The notes under the pieces: generated by a model | What the model was told of the DNA's origin: nothing | Seen by the model: the letters and a program-made list of their open reading frames with translations, nothing else | The model's database searches: none | Shown here: positions 17,641 to 26,571 of the stretch, piece by piece | Layout of the letters: each line of letters opens with the position of its first letter | Numbering within the stretch: position 1 is the first letter of the stretch | Program-made: the position numbers and the translations under genes | Assembly (NCBI RefSeq): GCF_016889705.1 | Contig: NZ_CP069526.1 | Span: 6,448,001 to 6,512,000, forward strand | Source: Amycolatopsis sp. FDAARGOS 1241 | GTDB taxonomy: Bacteria > Actinomycetota > Actinomycetes > Mycobacteriales > Pseudonocardiaceae | Length of the DNA stretch: 64,000 nt | Direction of reading: 5' to 3'

Positions 17641-18594
17641 TCAGCGTTGGGGGGCCAGGCCCCTGACCAGTTCGAAGGGGTCGTTGCCGGTGGGGAGGAG
17701 GGCGATGATGGGGGTGGTCAGGCCGTTGTCTGCATAGGACTGGACCTGGTCGCGGCAGGATTCGACGGTGCCGTGGATGACCAGGGAGTCGACGACGTCG
17801 TCGGGGATGAGGGTGTTGGCCTTCTTTCGGTCGCCGGCGGCCCAGGCTTCGTGCATGGGGGCGAGGGCGTCCTTGCGGCCGAGCCAGTCGTGGAACTTGG
17901 CGTAGACGGGGACGGTCAGGTAGCTGGAGATCATCATCCGGCCGAGCGCGCGGGCGGTGTCTTCGTCTTCCGTGGGGCAGACGAAGATCCGGGCGGCGAG
18001 TTCGACGTCGGGGCCGATGACCTCGCGGATCTTCGGGACGTCGGTGGCGGCGAGCCAGTTGGTGATGGCGCCGTCCGATTCCTGGGCGGCCAGGCGGAGC
18101 ATGCCGGGGCGCAGGGCGGCCAGCATGATGCTCGGGGCCGGATCCGGCGAGCGCTCGAGGCGGAACTTGGTCACGGAGAAGGTGTCGTACTTCTCCGACA
18201 CCTTCTCGCCCGCCAAGGCCGAGCGCAGGAAGTGCAGCGTGTCGCGGGTGCGGGCGAACGGCTCGTCGAACGAACCACCGTTCCAGTTCTCGACGATGAC
18301 CGGCGACGAGGCGCCGATGCCGAGGACGAAGCGGCCCGGGGCGAGTTCCGCGAGCGTCGACGCGCTCATGGCCAGCAGGCCCGGCCCGCGCGTGTACACC
18401 GGCACGATCGCGGTGCCCAGGCGCAGCTGCGGAGCCCACTGGCTGGCCAGCACCAACGGCGCGAACGCGTCCGTCCCGGCGGTTTCGGCGGTCCAGGCGT
18501 CGGTGTAGCCGAGGTCGGGCAGCTGCTCGATCAGCTCGCGGTGCTGGGTGAGCGGCACCCCCGTGAGCGGGATGGTCAGACCCCAGCGGTTCAT
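17641..18594 (-). CDS. LLM-class (luciferase-like) F420-dependent oxidoreductase
   Basis: 317 residues, a single TIM-barrel luciferase-like domain. Typical blocks are LGTAIVPVYTRGPGLLAMSASTL, LAPGRFVLGIGASSP and FVCPTEDEDTARALGR. It belongs to the deazaflavin (F420) subgroup by overall pattern; the substrate cannot be inferred. ATG 18594 overlaps the stop of the upstream peptidase gene (18591-18594), so the two are translationally coupled. Confidence 0.85.
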   Translation of the reverse strand: MNRWGLTIPLTGVPLTQHRELIEQLPDLGYTDAWTAETAGTDAFAPLVLASQWAPQLRLGTAIVPVYTRGPGLLAMSASTLAELAPGRFVLGIGASSPVIVENWNGGSFDEPFARTRDTLHFLRSALAGEKVSEKYDTFSVTKFRLERSPDPAPSIMLAALRPGMLRLAAQESDGAITNWLAATDVPKIREVIGPDVELAARIFVCPTEDEDTARALGRMMISSYLTVPVYAKFHDWLGRKDALAPMHEAWAAGDRKKANTLIPDDVVDSLVIHGTVESCRDQVQSYADNGLTTPIIALLPTGNDPFELVRGLAPQR

Positions 18595-20702
18595 GCGTTC
18601 TCCTTGTCGACGGCGACAGCGGCGAGCTCACGCAGGATCCAGTCGACCTGCGTGCGCATCAGGTTCTCCGCGACCTCCTCGGCCTGCGGCGTCATGTGGG
18701 TGGCCCCGGCGAGCGGCAGGAACACGTGCGGCCGCCCGTGGGCGAGCAGCGCGCCGGACAACCGCAGCGAGTGCGCGGGGAACACGTTGTCGTCGGCGAG
18801 GCCGTGCACGATGAGCAGCGCGCGGGACAGCTCACCGGCGTCGGCGAGCAGCGAGTTGCGCTCGTAGACCTCGGGCGCGTCCTGCGGCTTGCCCAGGTAG
18901 CGCTCTGTGTAGTGCGTGTCGTACAGGGCCCAGTCGGTGACCGGGGCGCCGGCGACGGCGGCGTGGAAGACGTCCGGACGCCGCAGCACGGCGAGCGCGG
19001 ACAGGTAACCGCCGTAGGACCAGCCGCGGATCGCGACGCGTTCGAGGTCCAGTTCGGGGTGCTCGGCCGCGGCCGCGCGCAGCGCGTCGACCTGGTCGGC
19101 CAGCGTCACCTCCGCCAGCTTGCCGGCGACCGCCCGCTCCCACGCCGCGCCGCGGCCGGGGGTGCCGCGCCCGTCGGCCACGAGCACGGCGAAACCCTGG
19201 TCCGCCAGCCACTGCGGCGTGAGGAACGCGTTGCGGCTCTGCAGCACGCGCTGCGCGTGCGGACCGCCGTAGGGGTCCATCAGCACGGGCAGCTTGCCCT
19301 CGCTCGGCTCGTACCCGCGCGGCAGCACGAGCGCGGCCCGCAGCCCCCGCTCCCCTAGCGTGAGCCACCGCAGGTTCGGCTCCACCTCGGGGTCCACAGT
19401 GGAGGATTGGATCCGGCCGGCGGGCTCGCCGTCGCGCAGCACGGTGACCACCGGGCCGCTGTGCGCGAGGCTCCATTCCGTGAGCACGGTCAGCTCCGCG
19501 CTGCCCGCGCCGACGTGCACGCCGTTCGCGGCCGAGAGCTGCCGCACGCCGCCGTTTTCCGTGCGGTAGACGTGGATCTGCGTCGGGTCGTCCGCCGACG
19601 CGGTGAAGAGCACCTCGGCGCCGACGTGCTGCACCGCGCGCAGCTGCAGGCCCGGCGGAGTGACGGGCTCGCCGGCGACGTACAGCCGGTGATCGCCGTC
19701 CGCGGCGCTGGTGGTGACGAGCCGCCCGTCGGCCGTCCACGCGGGCACGCCCGGGAGGATGTCGACCCAGACGTCGTCGGTGTCGGTGACCAGTTCGGTC
19801 ACGGACCCGGCGGCCGGGTCGAGGGCCAGCACAGTGATCCGCTTCTGGTCGCGCGGCTGCACCGCGAGCAGCGGCGCACCGCCGGCCGACCAGTGGACCG
19901 TGACCAGGTATTCCCAGTCGCCGCGCTCGACGTCGACACGGCTGCCGTCCAAGCCCAGCACCGAAAGCGACACCTCGGCGTTGGCCGCGCCGGCCGCGGG
20001 GTACGCGACGACGTTCGCGGGACGGTCGGGGTTCGCCGGGTCGCCGATCGTCCAGCGCGGCACCGGGCCGCGGTCGGAGCGCTCCGCGATGAGGCTGCGC
20101 CCGTCCGGCGCCCACCAGTAGCCGCGCGTGCGGTCCATCTCCTCGGCGGCGATGAACTCCGCGAGCCCCCAGGCCACGTCGTCGCCGTCTTCCTCGACGA
20201 GCGCGCGGTCCTCGCCCGTGGCCAGCTCGATCACGCGCAGCCGCCGGTCGCGGACGTAAGCCACGTGCGTGCCGGTCGGGTTGGGCCGCGGGTCGACCAC
20301 CGAACCGTCCACGAGGACGGCGGTCGCGCCCGTGGCCAGGTCGAGTGTGTAGAGCTTCCCGGACAGCGTGAAGGTGACCACGGTGAACGCGTCGTCCACG
20401 CCGTAGGCCACCACGCCGCCGCCGGTCTCCCGCGCTCGCTCGCGGCGCGCCCGCTCCTCCGCCGGCAGGTCCTCCTCGCCGGGTAGCAGCTCCGCGGCGT
20501 CGACGAGCTTGGTCTCCGTGCCGTTCGCGAGGTCCAGCGACCACAGGCTGTGCCGCAGGTCGGTGCCGGTTTCGCTGCGCAGGAACAGCACCCGCGAACC
20601 GTCCGGGGAGACGCGGAACTGTTTGGGCGCGCCGAGGGTGAAGCGCTGCGTGCGCGCCTGGCGGCGGAGGAACGAGAGGTCGTCGAGAGCAGAGTCGGTC
20701 AC
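18591..20702 (-). CDS. S9-family prolyl oligopeptidase (dipeptidyl-peptidase IV-like)
   Basis: 703 residues without a signal peptide, so probably cytoplasmic. An N-terminal beta-propeller (about residues 25-440, with repeats such as FRVSPDGSRVLFLRS and YWWAPDGRSLIAE) covers a C-terminal alpha/beta-hydrolase domain. The catalytic serine is in GWSYGGYLSA near 552, the aspartate in VHGLADDNVF near 634 and the histidine in GATHMTPQ near 670. Oxyanion region YGGPHAQRV. Enzymes of this type remove dipeptides after proline or alanine. Operonic with the LLM oxidoreductase. Confidence 0.93.
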   Translation of the reverse strand: MTDSALDDLSFLRRQARTQRFTLGAPKQFRVSPDGSRVLFLRSETGTDLRHSLWSLDLANGTETKLVDAAELLPGEEDLPAEERARRERARETGGGVVAYGVDDAFTVVTFTLSGKLYTLDLATGATAVLVDGSVVDPRPNPTGTHVAYVRDRRLRVIELATGEDRALVEEDGDDVAWGLAEFIAAEEMDRTRGYWWAPDGRSLIAERSDRGPVPRWTIGDPANPDRPANVVAYPAAGAANAEVSLSVLGLDGSRVDVERGDWEYLVTVHWSAGGAPLLAVQPRDQKRITVLALDPAAGSVTELVTDTDDVWVDILPGVPAWTADGRLVTTSAADGDHRLYVAGEPVTPPGLQLRAVQHVGAEVLFTASADDPTQIHVYRTENGGVRQLSAANGVHVGAGSAELTVLTEWSLAHSGPVVTVLRDGEPAGRIQSSTVDPEVEPNLRWLTLGERGLRAALVLPRGYEPSEGKLPVLMDPYGGPHAQRVLQSRNAFLTPQWLADQGFAVLVADGRGTPGRGAAWERAVAGKLAEVTLADQVDALRAAAAEHPELDLERVAIRGWSYGGYLSALAVLRRPDVFHAAVAGAPVTDWALYDTHYTERYLGKPQDAPEVYERNSLLADAGELSRALLIVHGLADDNVFPAHSLRLSGALLAHGRPHVFLPLAGATHMTPQAEEVAENLMRTQVDWILRELAAVAVDKENA

Positions 20703-20722
20703 GCCCGCACTCTTCCAGACGA

Positions 20723-21574
20723 TCAGGCCGGCACGCCATCACCCCGCAGCCGGGAAAGCTCTCCGGCCACGTCGAAGTGCGGATCCGGGAACGCGGGCGC
20801 GAGCTCGGTGAGCGTCTCGATCAGCAGCTCCGCGACGGCCCAGTTGCGGTACCACTTGCGGTCGGCGGGCACGACGTACCACGGGGCGTGCGGGGTAGAC
20901 GTGCGCGCGAACACGTCGGAGTAGGCCTGGGCGTACGCGCCCCAGTGGCCGCGCGCTTCGACGTCGGACGGCGAGAACTTCCAGAGCTTCTCAGGCGTTT
21001 CGAGCCGCGCGACGAGCCGGCGCAGCTGCTCTTCGGGCGAGATGTGCAGGAACACCTTGACGATCGTGGTGCCCTCGGCCACGAGCTCCTTCTCGAACGC
21101 GTTGATCTGCGAGTAGCGGCGGCGCCGCTCGGCCGCGCTCAGCTGCCCGGACACGCGCGGCACCAGCACGTCCTCGTAGTGCGACCGGTCGAACACCCCG
21201 AGCTGGCCCGGTGCCGGCAGCTCGCGGCGCACCCGCCACAGGAAGTCGTGGCGACGCTCGGCCGGCGTGGGCGCCTTGAACCCCTTGTAGCGCACACCCA
21301 TCGGGTTCACCAGCCCCAGCACGTGCCGGACGGTGCCGCCCTTGCCGGAGGTGTCCATGCCTTGCAGCACCAGCAGCACGCTGCGGCCGCCGCCGGCCTG
21401 GCCCTCGGCGTACAGCGCCTCCTGCAGGGCGTCGAGCCGTTCGCCCGCGGTGGCGAGCTTCTTCTCGCCCTTGGTCTTCTTGCCCGGCCCGACCGGTGAC
21501 GAGCCCGGGTGCGGCAGCTGCGCGCCGGCGCGCAGCGCGTCGCGCACCCGGGTCCCGTTGTCCTTCTTCGCCAT
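20723..21574 (-). CDS. ppk2: Polyphosphate kinase 2 family phosphotransferase
   Basis: 283 residues. PPK2 enzymes use polyphosphate to phosphorylate nucleotides. Walker A QGMDTSGKGG is near residue 76, the Walker B/lid region GVFDRSHYEDVLVPRV near 130, and the family helix PEEQLRRLVARLETPEKLWKFSPSD near 180. One-domain PPK2 with an N-terminal extension, matching the AMP- or ADP-phosphorylating PPK2 classes; the exact acceptor cannot be told from sequence. 20 bp upstream of the peptidase gene on the same strand. Confidence 0.92.
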   Translation of the reverse strand: MAKKDNGTRVRDALRAGAQLPHPGSSPVGPGKKTKGEKKLATAGERLDALQEALYAEGQAGGGRSVLLVLQGMDTSGKGGTVRHVLGLVNPMGVRYKGFKAPTPAERRHDFLWRVRRELPAPGQLGVFDRSHYEDVLVPRVSGQLSAAERRRRYSQINAFEKELVAEGTTIVKVFLHISPEEQLRRLVARLETPEKLWKFSPSDVEARGHWGAYAQAYSDVFARTSTPHAPWYVVPADRKWYRNWAVAELLIETLTELAPAFPDPHFDVAGELSRLRGDGVPA

Positions 21575-21589
21575 CCGGCGACGATAACC

Positions 21590-22057
21590 TCAAGCGGCGG
21601 CCTTCGCGGCGAAGATCTTCAGCAGCCCGGTCCAGCCGCCCTCGGTGTCCACCCCGTCGTAGACCTGCTGTGCGGTCGCGCCGTGGCGTTCGAACTCGCG
21701 GTGCTCGATCTCGACTCGCGTGGTCCCCGGCCCCTCTTCGGTGAACAGGACCTCGATCTCGCTCGCGTGCGCCGGGTCCGGGTCGACCTTCCAGTCGCCG
21801 TCGATGTGCCACGACAGAACCACTCGGCCGGGTGGCTCCCACGCGAGCACGCGGCCCCAGCCGCATTCGGACCCGTCGACGAGCCGCTCGAACCAGCGGC
21901 CGCCTTCGCGCGGCTCCAGCACGGCTTCGGCGAGGGCCGCCTCGCCCAGGTGGTGCTCGCGCGGCCACCAGCTGTCGAAACCCTCGGTGTAGACCTTGAA
22001 CGCGTGCGCGCGCGAGCAGGCGACGGTGATCGATTTGCGGATCGGTTCGAGTGTCAT
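21590..22057 (-). CDS. SRPBCC (AHSA1-like) domain protein
   Basis: 155 residues from ATG 22057, whose ATGA overlaps the stop of the ArsR regulator. START-like beta-barrel protein with the family blocks AFKVYTEGFDSWWPREHHL, GGRWFERLVDGSECGWGRVLAWEPP and GPGTTRVEIEHREFERHG. Such proteins commonly pair with ArsR-type repressors in actinobacteria and bind an unknown hydrophobic ligand. Start chosen by the overlap and by where similarity begins. Confidence 0.88.
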   Translation of the reverse strand: MTLEPIRKSITVACSRAHAFKVYTEGFDSWWPREHHLGEAALAEAVLEPREGGRWFERLVDGSECGWGRVLAWEPPGRVVLSWHIDGDWKVDPDPAHASEIEVLFTEEGPGTTRVEIEHREFERHGATAQQVYDGVDTEGGWTGLLKIFAAKAAA

Positions 22058-22386
22058 GACTGTTCGCTTCCTTCGCTTTCCGCAGTGGATTCGGCTTGCC
22101 GGGCGAACGAACTCAGCGCGTCGGACCACATCCGGTCGAGGTAGGCGCGCAGCGCGGCGATCCCGTCGGGCCGGAGCCGGTACAGCCGTTTCGTCCCCTC
22201 CGCCCGATCGGTGACCAGGCCGGCCTCCTTCAGCACCTTGAGGTGCTGCGACACGGCGGGACGGCTGATCGGCAACGTCGCGGCCAGCTCTCCGACCGCG
22301 CGCGGCCCGGCGCGGAGCGCTTCGACGATCGCGCGCCGCGAGGGGTCGGCGAGAGCGGTCAGCTGCTCGCTTCCGTAAGTCGCCAC
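22054..22386 (-). CDS. ArsR-family winged-helix repressor
   Basis: 110 residues from GTG 22386. Helix-turn-helix region LADPSRRAIVEALRAGPRAVGELAATLPISRPAVSQHLKVLKEAGL with a following wing EGTKRLYRLRPDG. No metal-binding cysteines are visible, so it belongs to the non-metal ArsR subgroup coupled to SRPBCC partners. A 16-bp palindrome lies 6 bp upstream of its start and is probably its own operator. Confidence 0.9.
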   Translation of the reverse strand: MATYGSEQLTALADPSRRAIVEALRAGPRAVGELAATLPISRPAVSQHLKVLKEAGLVTDRAEGTKRLYRLRPDGIAALRAYLDRMWSDALSSFARQAESTAESEGSEQS

Positions 22387-22391
22387 GAACC

Positions 22392-22407
22392 GTAAGCTAC
22401 GGCTTAC
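22392..22407 (-). promoter_or_regulatory. ArsR operator palindrome
   Basis: GTAAGC-TACG-GCTTAC, a perfect 6-bp inverted repeat with a 4-bp spacer just upstream of the arsR-type gene. The site is placed to block the arsR-SRPBCC promoter. Confidence 0.6.
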
Positions 22408-22530
22408 CAATGATCGAGTCAACGATGTGCAGCGATTCGCCGTTCCAGCCGCCCGAGTGCGCAACGAATGGCGGGTGAAAGCAACGTTTCCCGGCTGAAA
22501 CTCCCCCCGCGTTCGATCTAGCCTGAACGC

Positions 22531-23766
22531 ATGACGACGTTCGCCGGTCGGGAGACCGCCAGCCCTGCCTCCACCGCCGGCTTCATCGAGCTCGACGAGC
22601 GGTGGAGCACGCACAACTACCACCCGCTGCCGGTCGTGATCGCCGAAGCCGAAGGCGCCACGGTGACCGACGTCGAGGGCAAGTCCTACCTCGACTTCCT
22701 GTCCGGCTACTCCGCCCTGAACTTCGGGCACCGCCACCCCGCGCTGATCGCCGCAGCCGTCGAGCAGCTGGGCAAGGTCACACTGACCTCGCGCGCGTTC
22801 CACCACGACCAGCTCGGCCTGTTCTGCCGCGAGCTCGCGGAGCTGACCGGCACCGAGATGGTGCTGCCGATGAACTCCGGCGCCGAGGCCGTGGAGTCGG
22901 CCGTGAAGGTCGCGCGCAAGTGGGCACACCAGGTCAAGGGCGTGCCCGACGGCACCGCCGAGATCGTGGTCGCCGGCTCCAACTTCCACGGCCGCACGAC
23001 CACGATCGTCTCGTTCTCCACCGACGACACCGCGCGCGCCGGCTTCGGGCCGTTCACGCCGGGGTTCGTGACAGTGCCCTACGGCGACGCGGCCGCGGTG
23101 CGCGCCGCGATCACCCCGCGCACGGCCGCGGTGCTGCTCGAACCGGTACAGGGCGAGGCCGGCGTGATCGTGCCGCCCGCCGGCTTCTTCGCCGACGTGC
23201 GGCGCGCGTGCGACGAGAACGGCGTGCTGCTGATCGCCGACGAGATCCAGTCGGGCCTCGCCCGCACGGGCACGGTGCTGGCGCTGGACCACGAGGGCGT
23301 GCGCGCCGACGTCTACACGCTCGGCAAGGCTCTCGGCGGCGGCATCCTGCCGGTGTCGGCCGTGGTCGGCAGCCGCGACGTGCTCGGCGTGCTCAAGCCC
23401 GGCGAGCACGGCTCGACCTTCGGCGGCAACCCCGTCGCGTGCGCGGTCGGCCGCGCCGTCATCCGCCTCTTGGCGACCGGCGAGTTCCAGCAGCGCTCCA
23501 CCGAGCTCGGGGCGCACCTGCACGAACGCCTGTCCGCGCTCGTCGGCCACGGCCTCGCCGCCGTCCGCGGCCGCGGCCTGTGGGCCGGTGTCGACATCGC
23601 GCCGGGCGGCCCGTCCGGGCGCGCCGCGTCGGAGGCCCTGGCCGGGCTTGGCGTGCTGTGCAAGGAAACGCACGACCACACGCTGCGGATCGCGCCGCCG
23701 CTGGTGATCACGCGCGACGAGCTCGACCGCGGCATCGACGCGGTCGCCCAGGTGGTGCGTCCGTAA
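22531..23766 (+). CDS. rocD: Ornithine--oxo-acid aminotransferase
   Basis: 411 residues. Converts ornithine and 2-oxoglutarate into glutamate-5-semialdehyde and glutamate, feeding the P5C dehydrogenase encoded by pruA at 35257 (inference). Class III aminotransferase features are LPMNSGAEAVESAVKVARKW, GSNFHGRT, LLIADEIQSGLARTG and the PLP lysine in YTLGKALGGGILPVSA near residue 270. HGSTFGGNPVACAV follows. Divergent from arsR with about 144 bp between starts. Confidence 0.93.
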   Translation: MTTFAGRETASPASTAGFIELDERWSTHNYHPLPVVIAEAEGATVTDVEGKSYLDFLSGYSALNFGHRHPALIAAAVEQLGKVTLTSRAFHHDQLGLFCRELAELTGTEMVLPMNSGAEAVESAVKVARKWAHQVKGVPDGTAEIVVAGSNFHGRTTTIVSFSTDDTARAGFGPFTPGFVTVPYGDAAAVRAAITPRTAAVLLEPVQGEAGVIVPPAGFFADVRRACDENGVLLIADEIQSGLARTGTVLALDHEGVRADVYTLGKALGGGILPVSAVVGSRDVLGVLKPGEHGSTFGGNPVACAVGRAVIRLLATGEFQQRSTELGAHLHERLSALVGHGLAAVRGRGLWAGVDIAPGGPSGRAASEALAGLGVLCKETHDHTLRIAPPLVITRDELDRGIDAVAQVVRP

Positions 23767-23808
23767 CCACCCGGGAGCGTTTCGCCCGGGGCGCTCGTTC
23801 AGTCCGCT

Positions 23809-24985
23809 ATGGCGCGGCTGTACGCGCGGGGCAAGGAGCTGTGCGACCGCGCACCGGTCGAGGCCTACGACCACCCGGCCGCCGGCGAACGTCGGCCGGG
23901 CGTGCGCGAGTACTTCGAGGCGAGCAACGCGGGCCGGCTGCCCGAACTGGTCGAGCTGCGGCGGGAGCGGATGGCGGCGTCGCCCTTCACGTTCTTCCGC
24001 GGCGCGGCCGGGCTGCTGGCGGCCGACCTCGCGGGCTCGCCGTCGGCAGGGCTCACGGCGCCCCTGTGCGGCGACGCCCACGCGGCCGACTTCAGGCTCT
24101 ACGGCACGCCCGAGGGCGGGATCGTCATGGACGTCAACGACTTCGACGAGACCGCGCCGGGGCCGTGGGAGTGGGATCTCATCCGGCTGTCGGCGAGCCT
24201 GGTGCTGGCCGGGCTCGAAGACGGCATCGGTGAAGCGGCCTGCCGCGAAGCCGCGGAAGACGCCGTGGAGTCGTACCGGCGCACGATCCGGGCACTGGCG
24301 CAGCTGCCGTTCCGGCGGTCGTGGCACGCGCTGCCCGACGCGTCGGTGGTGTCGAAGGCGCGCGCCGACGAGCTGATCGACGACTTCGCCGAAGCCGAGG
24401 AGAAGGCGCCCCGCGGCACCGGTTCGCCCAGGTGGCGGCCAAGTGGACGCGCCACGTCGACGACCACGAGACGAACCTGCCGCGACACCGGTTCACCCCC
24501 GACCCGCCGGTGCTGACGTCCGTGGACGAGGCGACGGCGGCTTCCGTCGCGGCCGGGCTGGTGTCCTATGTGGACACCCTGCGTGAGTCACAGCGGACGC
24601 TCGTGGCGCGCTACCGCGTGGCCGACGTCGCGTTCCGCGTGGTCAGCATGCGCAGCGTCGGGTTGCGCAGCTACGTGGTCCTGTTGCGCGAGCTCGAAAA
24701 CGAAGACTTCGTGCTGCAGGTGAAGCGGGCGCAGCCGTCGGCGCTCGCGCCGTCAAGGGGGCGATCGACCCCGCCGCGCTGCGCAAGGACCACCTCGACG
24801 ACTACGGCCGGCTCGCGGGCGCGTTGCTCGCGCGGGCGCATTCGCGCTCGCTGCACCCGCAGCCGCCGGACGGCTACTTCGCCGAGGACGAGGACCTCGA
24901 CGAGGCGATCGGCGCGTACGCGGTGCGCTACGCCGACCAGACGGAAGCCGACCACGCCGAGTTCACGAACCTCGGGCGGCCCTGA
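23809..24985 (+). pseudogene. DUF2252 family protein, frameshifted and internally deleted
   Basis: Starts with a normal N-terminus (GERRPGVREYFEASNAGRLPELVELRRERM near residue 25) and the kinase-like core CGDAHAADFRLYGTPEG and MDVNDFDETAPGPWEWDL. Frame changes near 24420, continues as KWTRHVDDHETNLPRHRF, and changes again near 24755, ending DHLDDYGRLAGALLARAHSRS to a TGA at 24983. The block usually found between the second and third parts is missing, so the gene is both frameshifted and shortened. Intact family members are around 430-450 residues. Confidence 0.8.
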
Positions 24986-25012
24986 CACGGCCGGACTCGT
25001 CGAAGGTGCCGG

Positions 25013-25891
25013 CTAGACCAGTTCCGTCACGTCGTCCGCGCAGCCCCACGCGAGCGTGATCCCCGCGCCGCCGTGACCGTAGCAGTGGATGACGTCACCG
25101 GTGCGTTCCAGGCGGACGCTCGGGCGGCCCGGGCGCAGGCCCACGCGGGTGCCGAGGATGGCGGCGTCCGCCAGCCGCGGTTCGAGGGCGCGGCAGCGGC
25201 GCACGATGGCCGCCGCGGTGGCGGGGTCCGGCTCGAGGTCGCCGCGGCCGATCTCTTCGGTGCCGCCGCACACGACGTGGCGGCCGTGGGGGATGACATA
25301 GGCGAGATCGCCGTCGATCTCTTCGACGGACCACGACGTGAGGCCCGGGTCGGCGAGGTGCACGACCTGGCCGCGCACCGGCACCAGCGTGTCGTCGCCC
25401 GCCAGGGCACCGCCCGCCAGCCCGGTGGCGTTCACGACGACGTCGGCGTCGAGGTCGGCGAGCGACGTGACCGTGCGGTACTCGGTGCGCACGCCGCGCG
25501 CGGCGACCTCCTCGGCCAGCCACGTCAGGTACACGGGCGTGTCGACCAGCGCCGTGGTGAACGCGAGGACCGTGCCGTCTCGGGACACGTCGGTCATCGC
25601 GGCGAGCCAGGCGGGGTCGGGCGCGTCGGCGGGCACCCGGATCCAGCCCGGGAGGAACCGGATCCCGGGCGCGGCCGGCAGCGACCGGTACACGCCCACG
25701 GTCGTCGTGGTCCAGCGCGCCACGCGCTCGTCCGGCCGCACCACCGGCGGGTAGATCAAGCCGCCGGCCACGGCCGACGTCGTCTCCCCCGGCCCACCCT
25801 CGGTCACGACGGTCACGGTGTGCCCCGCTTCCGCCAGCCGGTGTGCGCAGCTCAGCCCGACGACTCCCCCGCCGGCCACGGTGATCCGCAT
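25013..25891 (-). CDS. FAD-dependent D-amino-acid oxidase-like protein
   Basis: 292 residues. The dinucleotide-binding N-terminus ITVAGGGVVGLSCAHRLAEAG and the C-terminal DAAO signature VIHCYGHGGAGITLAWGCAD are both present, with PVRGQVVHL and YVIPHGRHVVCGGTEE between. The reaction is oxidative deamination of a D-amino acid (or a related amine) with H2O2 release; the substrate is not readable. Convergent with the decayed DUF2252 gene and divergent from the PAP2 gene. Confidence 0.88.
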   Translation of the reverse strand: MRITVAGGGVVGLSCAHRLAEAGHTVTVVTEGGPGETTSAVAGGLIYPPVVRPDERVARWTTTTVGVYRSLPAAPGIRFLPGWIRVPADAPDPAWLAAMTDVSRDGTVLAFTTALVDTPVYLTWLAEEVAARGVRTEYRTVTSLADLDADVVVNATGLAGGALAGDDTLVPVRGQVVHLADPGLTSWSVEEIDGDLAYVIPHGRHVVCGGTEEIGRGDLEPDPATAAAIVRRCRALEPRLADAAILGTRVGLRPGRPSVRLERTGDVIHCYGHGGAGITLAWGCADDVTELV

Positions 25892-25995
25892 GCAGTTCCC
25901 TCCGCTCGTGCCCCAGCACCGGTGATCGTGGCCGACGCGGGGTCACCGGCGCCACCCGCCATCCGCGTAGGCTCGCCTCGCGGAGGGGAGAGATC

Positions 25996-26571
25996 GTGAA
26001 CCGGATCCTGGCGGTGGTGGCCGTCGTGTGCTTGCTGGCGACCGTCGCGGTGGGACTGGTCTACGCCGGCGGGCACTCCCCCGGCGCGCTCGACTCGGCG
26101 GTGGCGAACGGCGTCGCCGGCCTCGGGCGCACGACGTTCGACGTGCTCGTGCTGCCCACCGAGCCGTACGTGCTGCTGCCCGCGATCGCCGTCACAGCCG
26201 GAATCTGCGCGTACCGGCGGCGCCGGCCGGACGCGGCGCTGGCCATCGCGGCCCCGGCCGTCGCGGTGGGGCTGAACACCTGGGTGCTCAAACCGCTGTT
26301 CGACCGCTGGAAGGACGGGATCCTCGTCTACCCGAGCGGGCACACCGTGAGCCTCGTGACGGTGCTCGCCGTACTGGTCCTGCTCGCCCGGCCCAAGGCG
26401 CTGACGGTCGTGCTCGGCGTGCTTCTCCTGTGCTGCGCGGCGATCGGCATGATCGGCCTCGGCTACCACTACCTCACGGACATCGTCGGCGGCACCTTCT
26501 TCGGCACCGCCGTGGTCACCGGACTGCGGTCGGTCACACCGCGTCGCGTGCCAGCGCCGTCAGCCGGCTGA
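25996..26571 (+). CDS. PAP2-family membrane phosphatase
   Basis: 191 residues with about five hydrophobic segments. The three phosphatase motifs are recognisable: KPLFDRWKDG, YPSGHTVS and GLGYHYLTDIVGG, the last two supplying the catalytic histidines. Expected to dephosphorylate a lipid phosphate at the membrane. Its 3' end overlaps the 3' end of zapE on the other strand by 38 bp. Confidence 0.88.
   Translation: MNRILAVVAVVCLLATVAVGLVYAGGHSPGALDSAVANGVAGLGRTTFDVLVLPTEPYVLLPAIAVTAGICAYRRRRPDAALAIAAPAVAVGLNTWVLKPLFDRWKDGILVYPSGHTVSLVTVLAVLVLLARPKALTVVLGVLLLCCAAIGMIGLGYHYLTDIVGGTFFGTAVVTGLRSVTPRRVPAPSAG

Noticed and set aside
22387..22530. Second operator for rocD
   Set aside because: No second palindrome seen; only the one next to arsR is supported.
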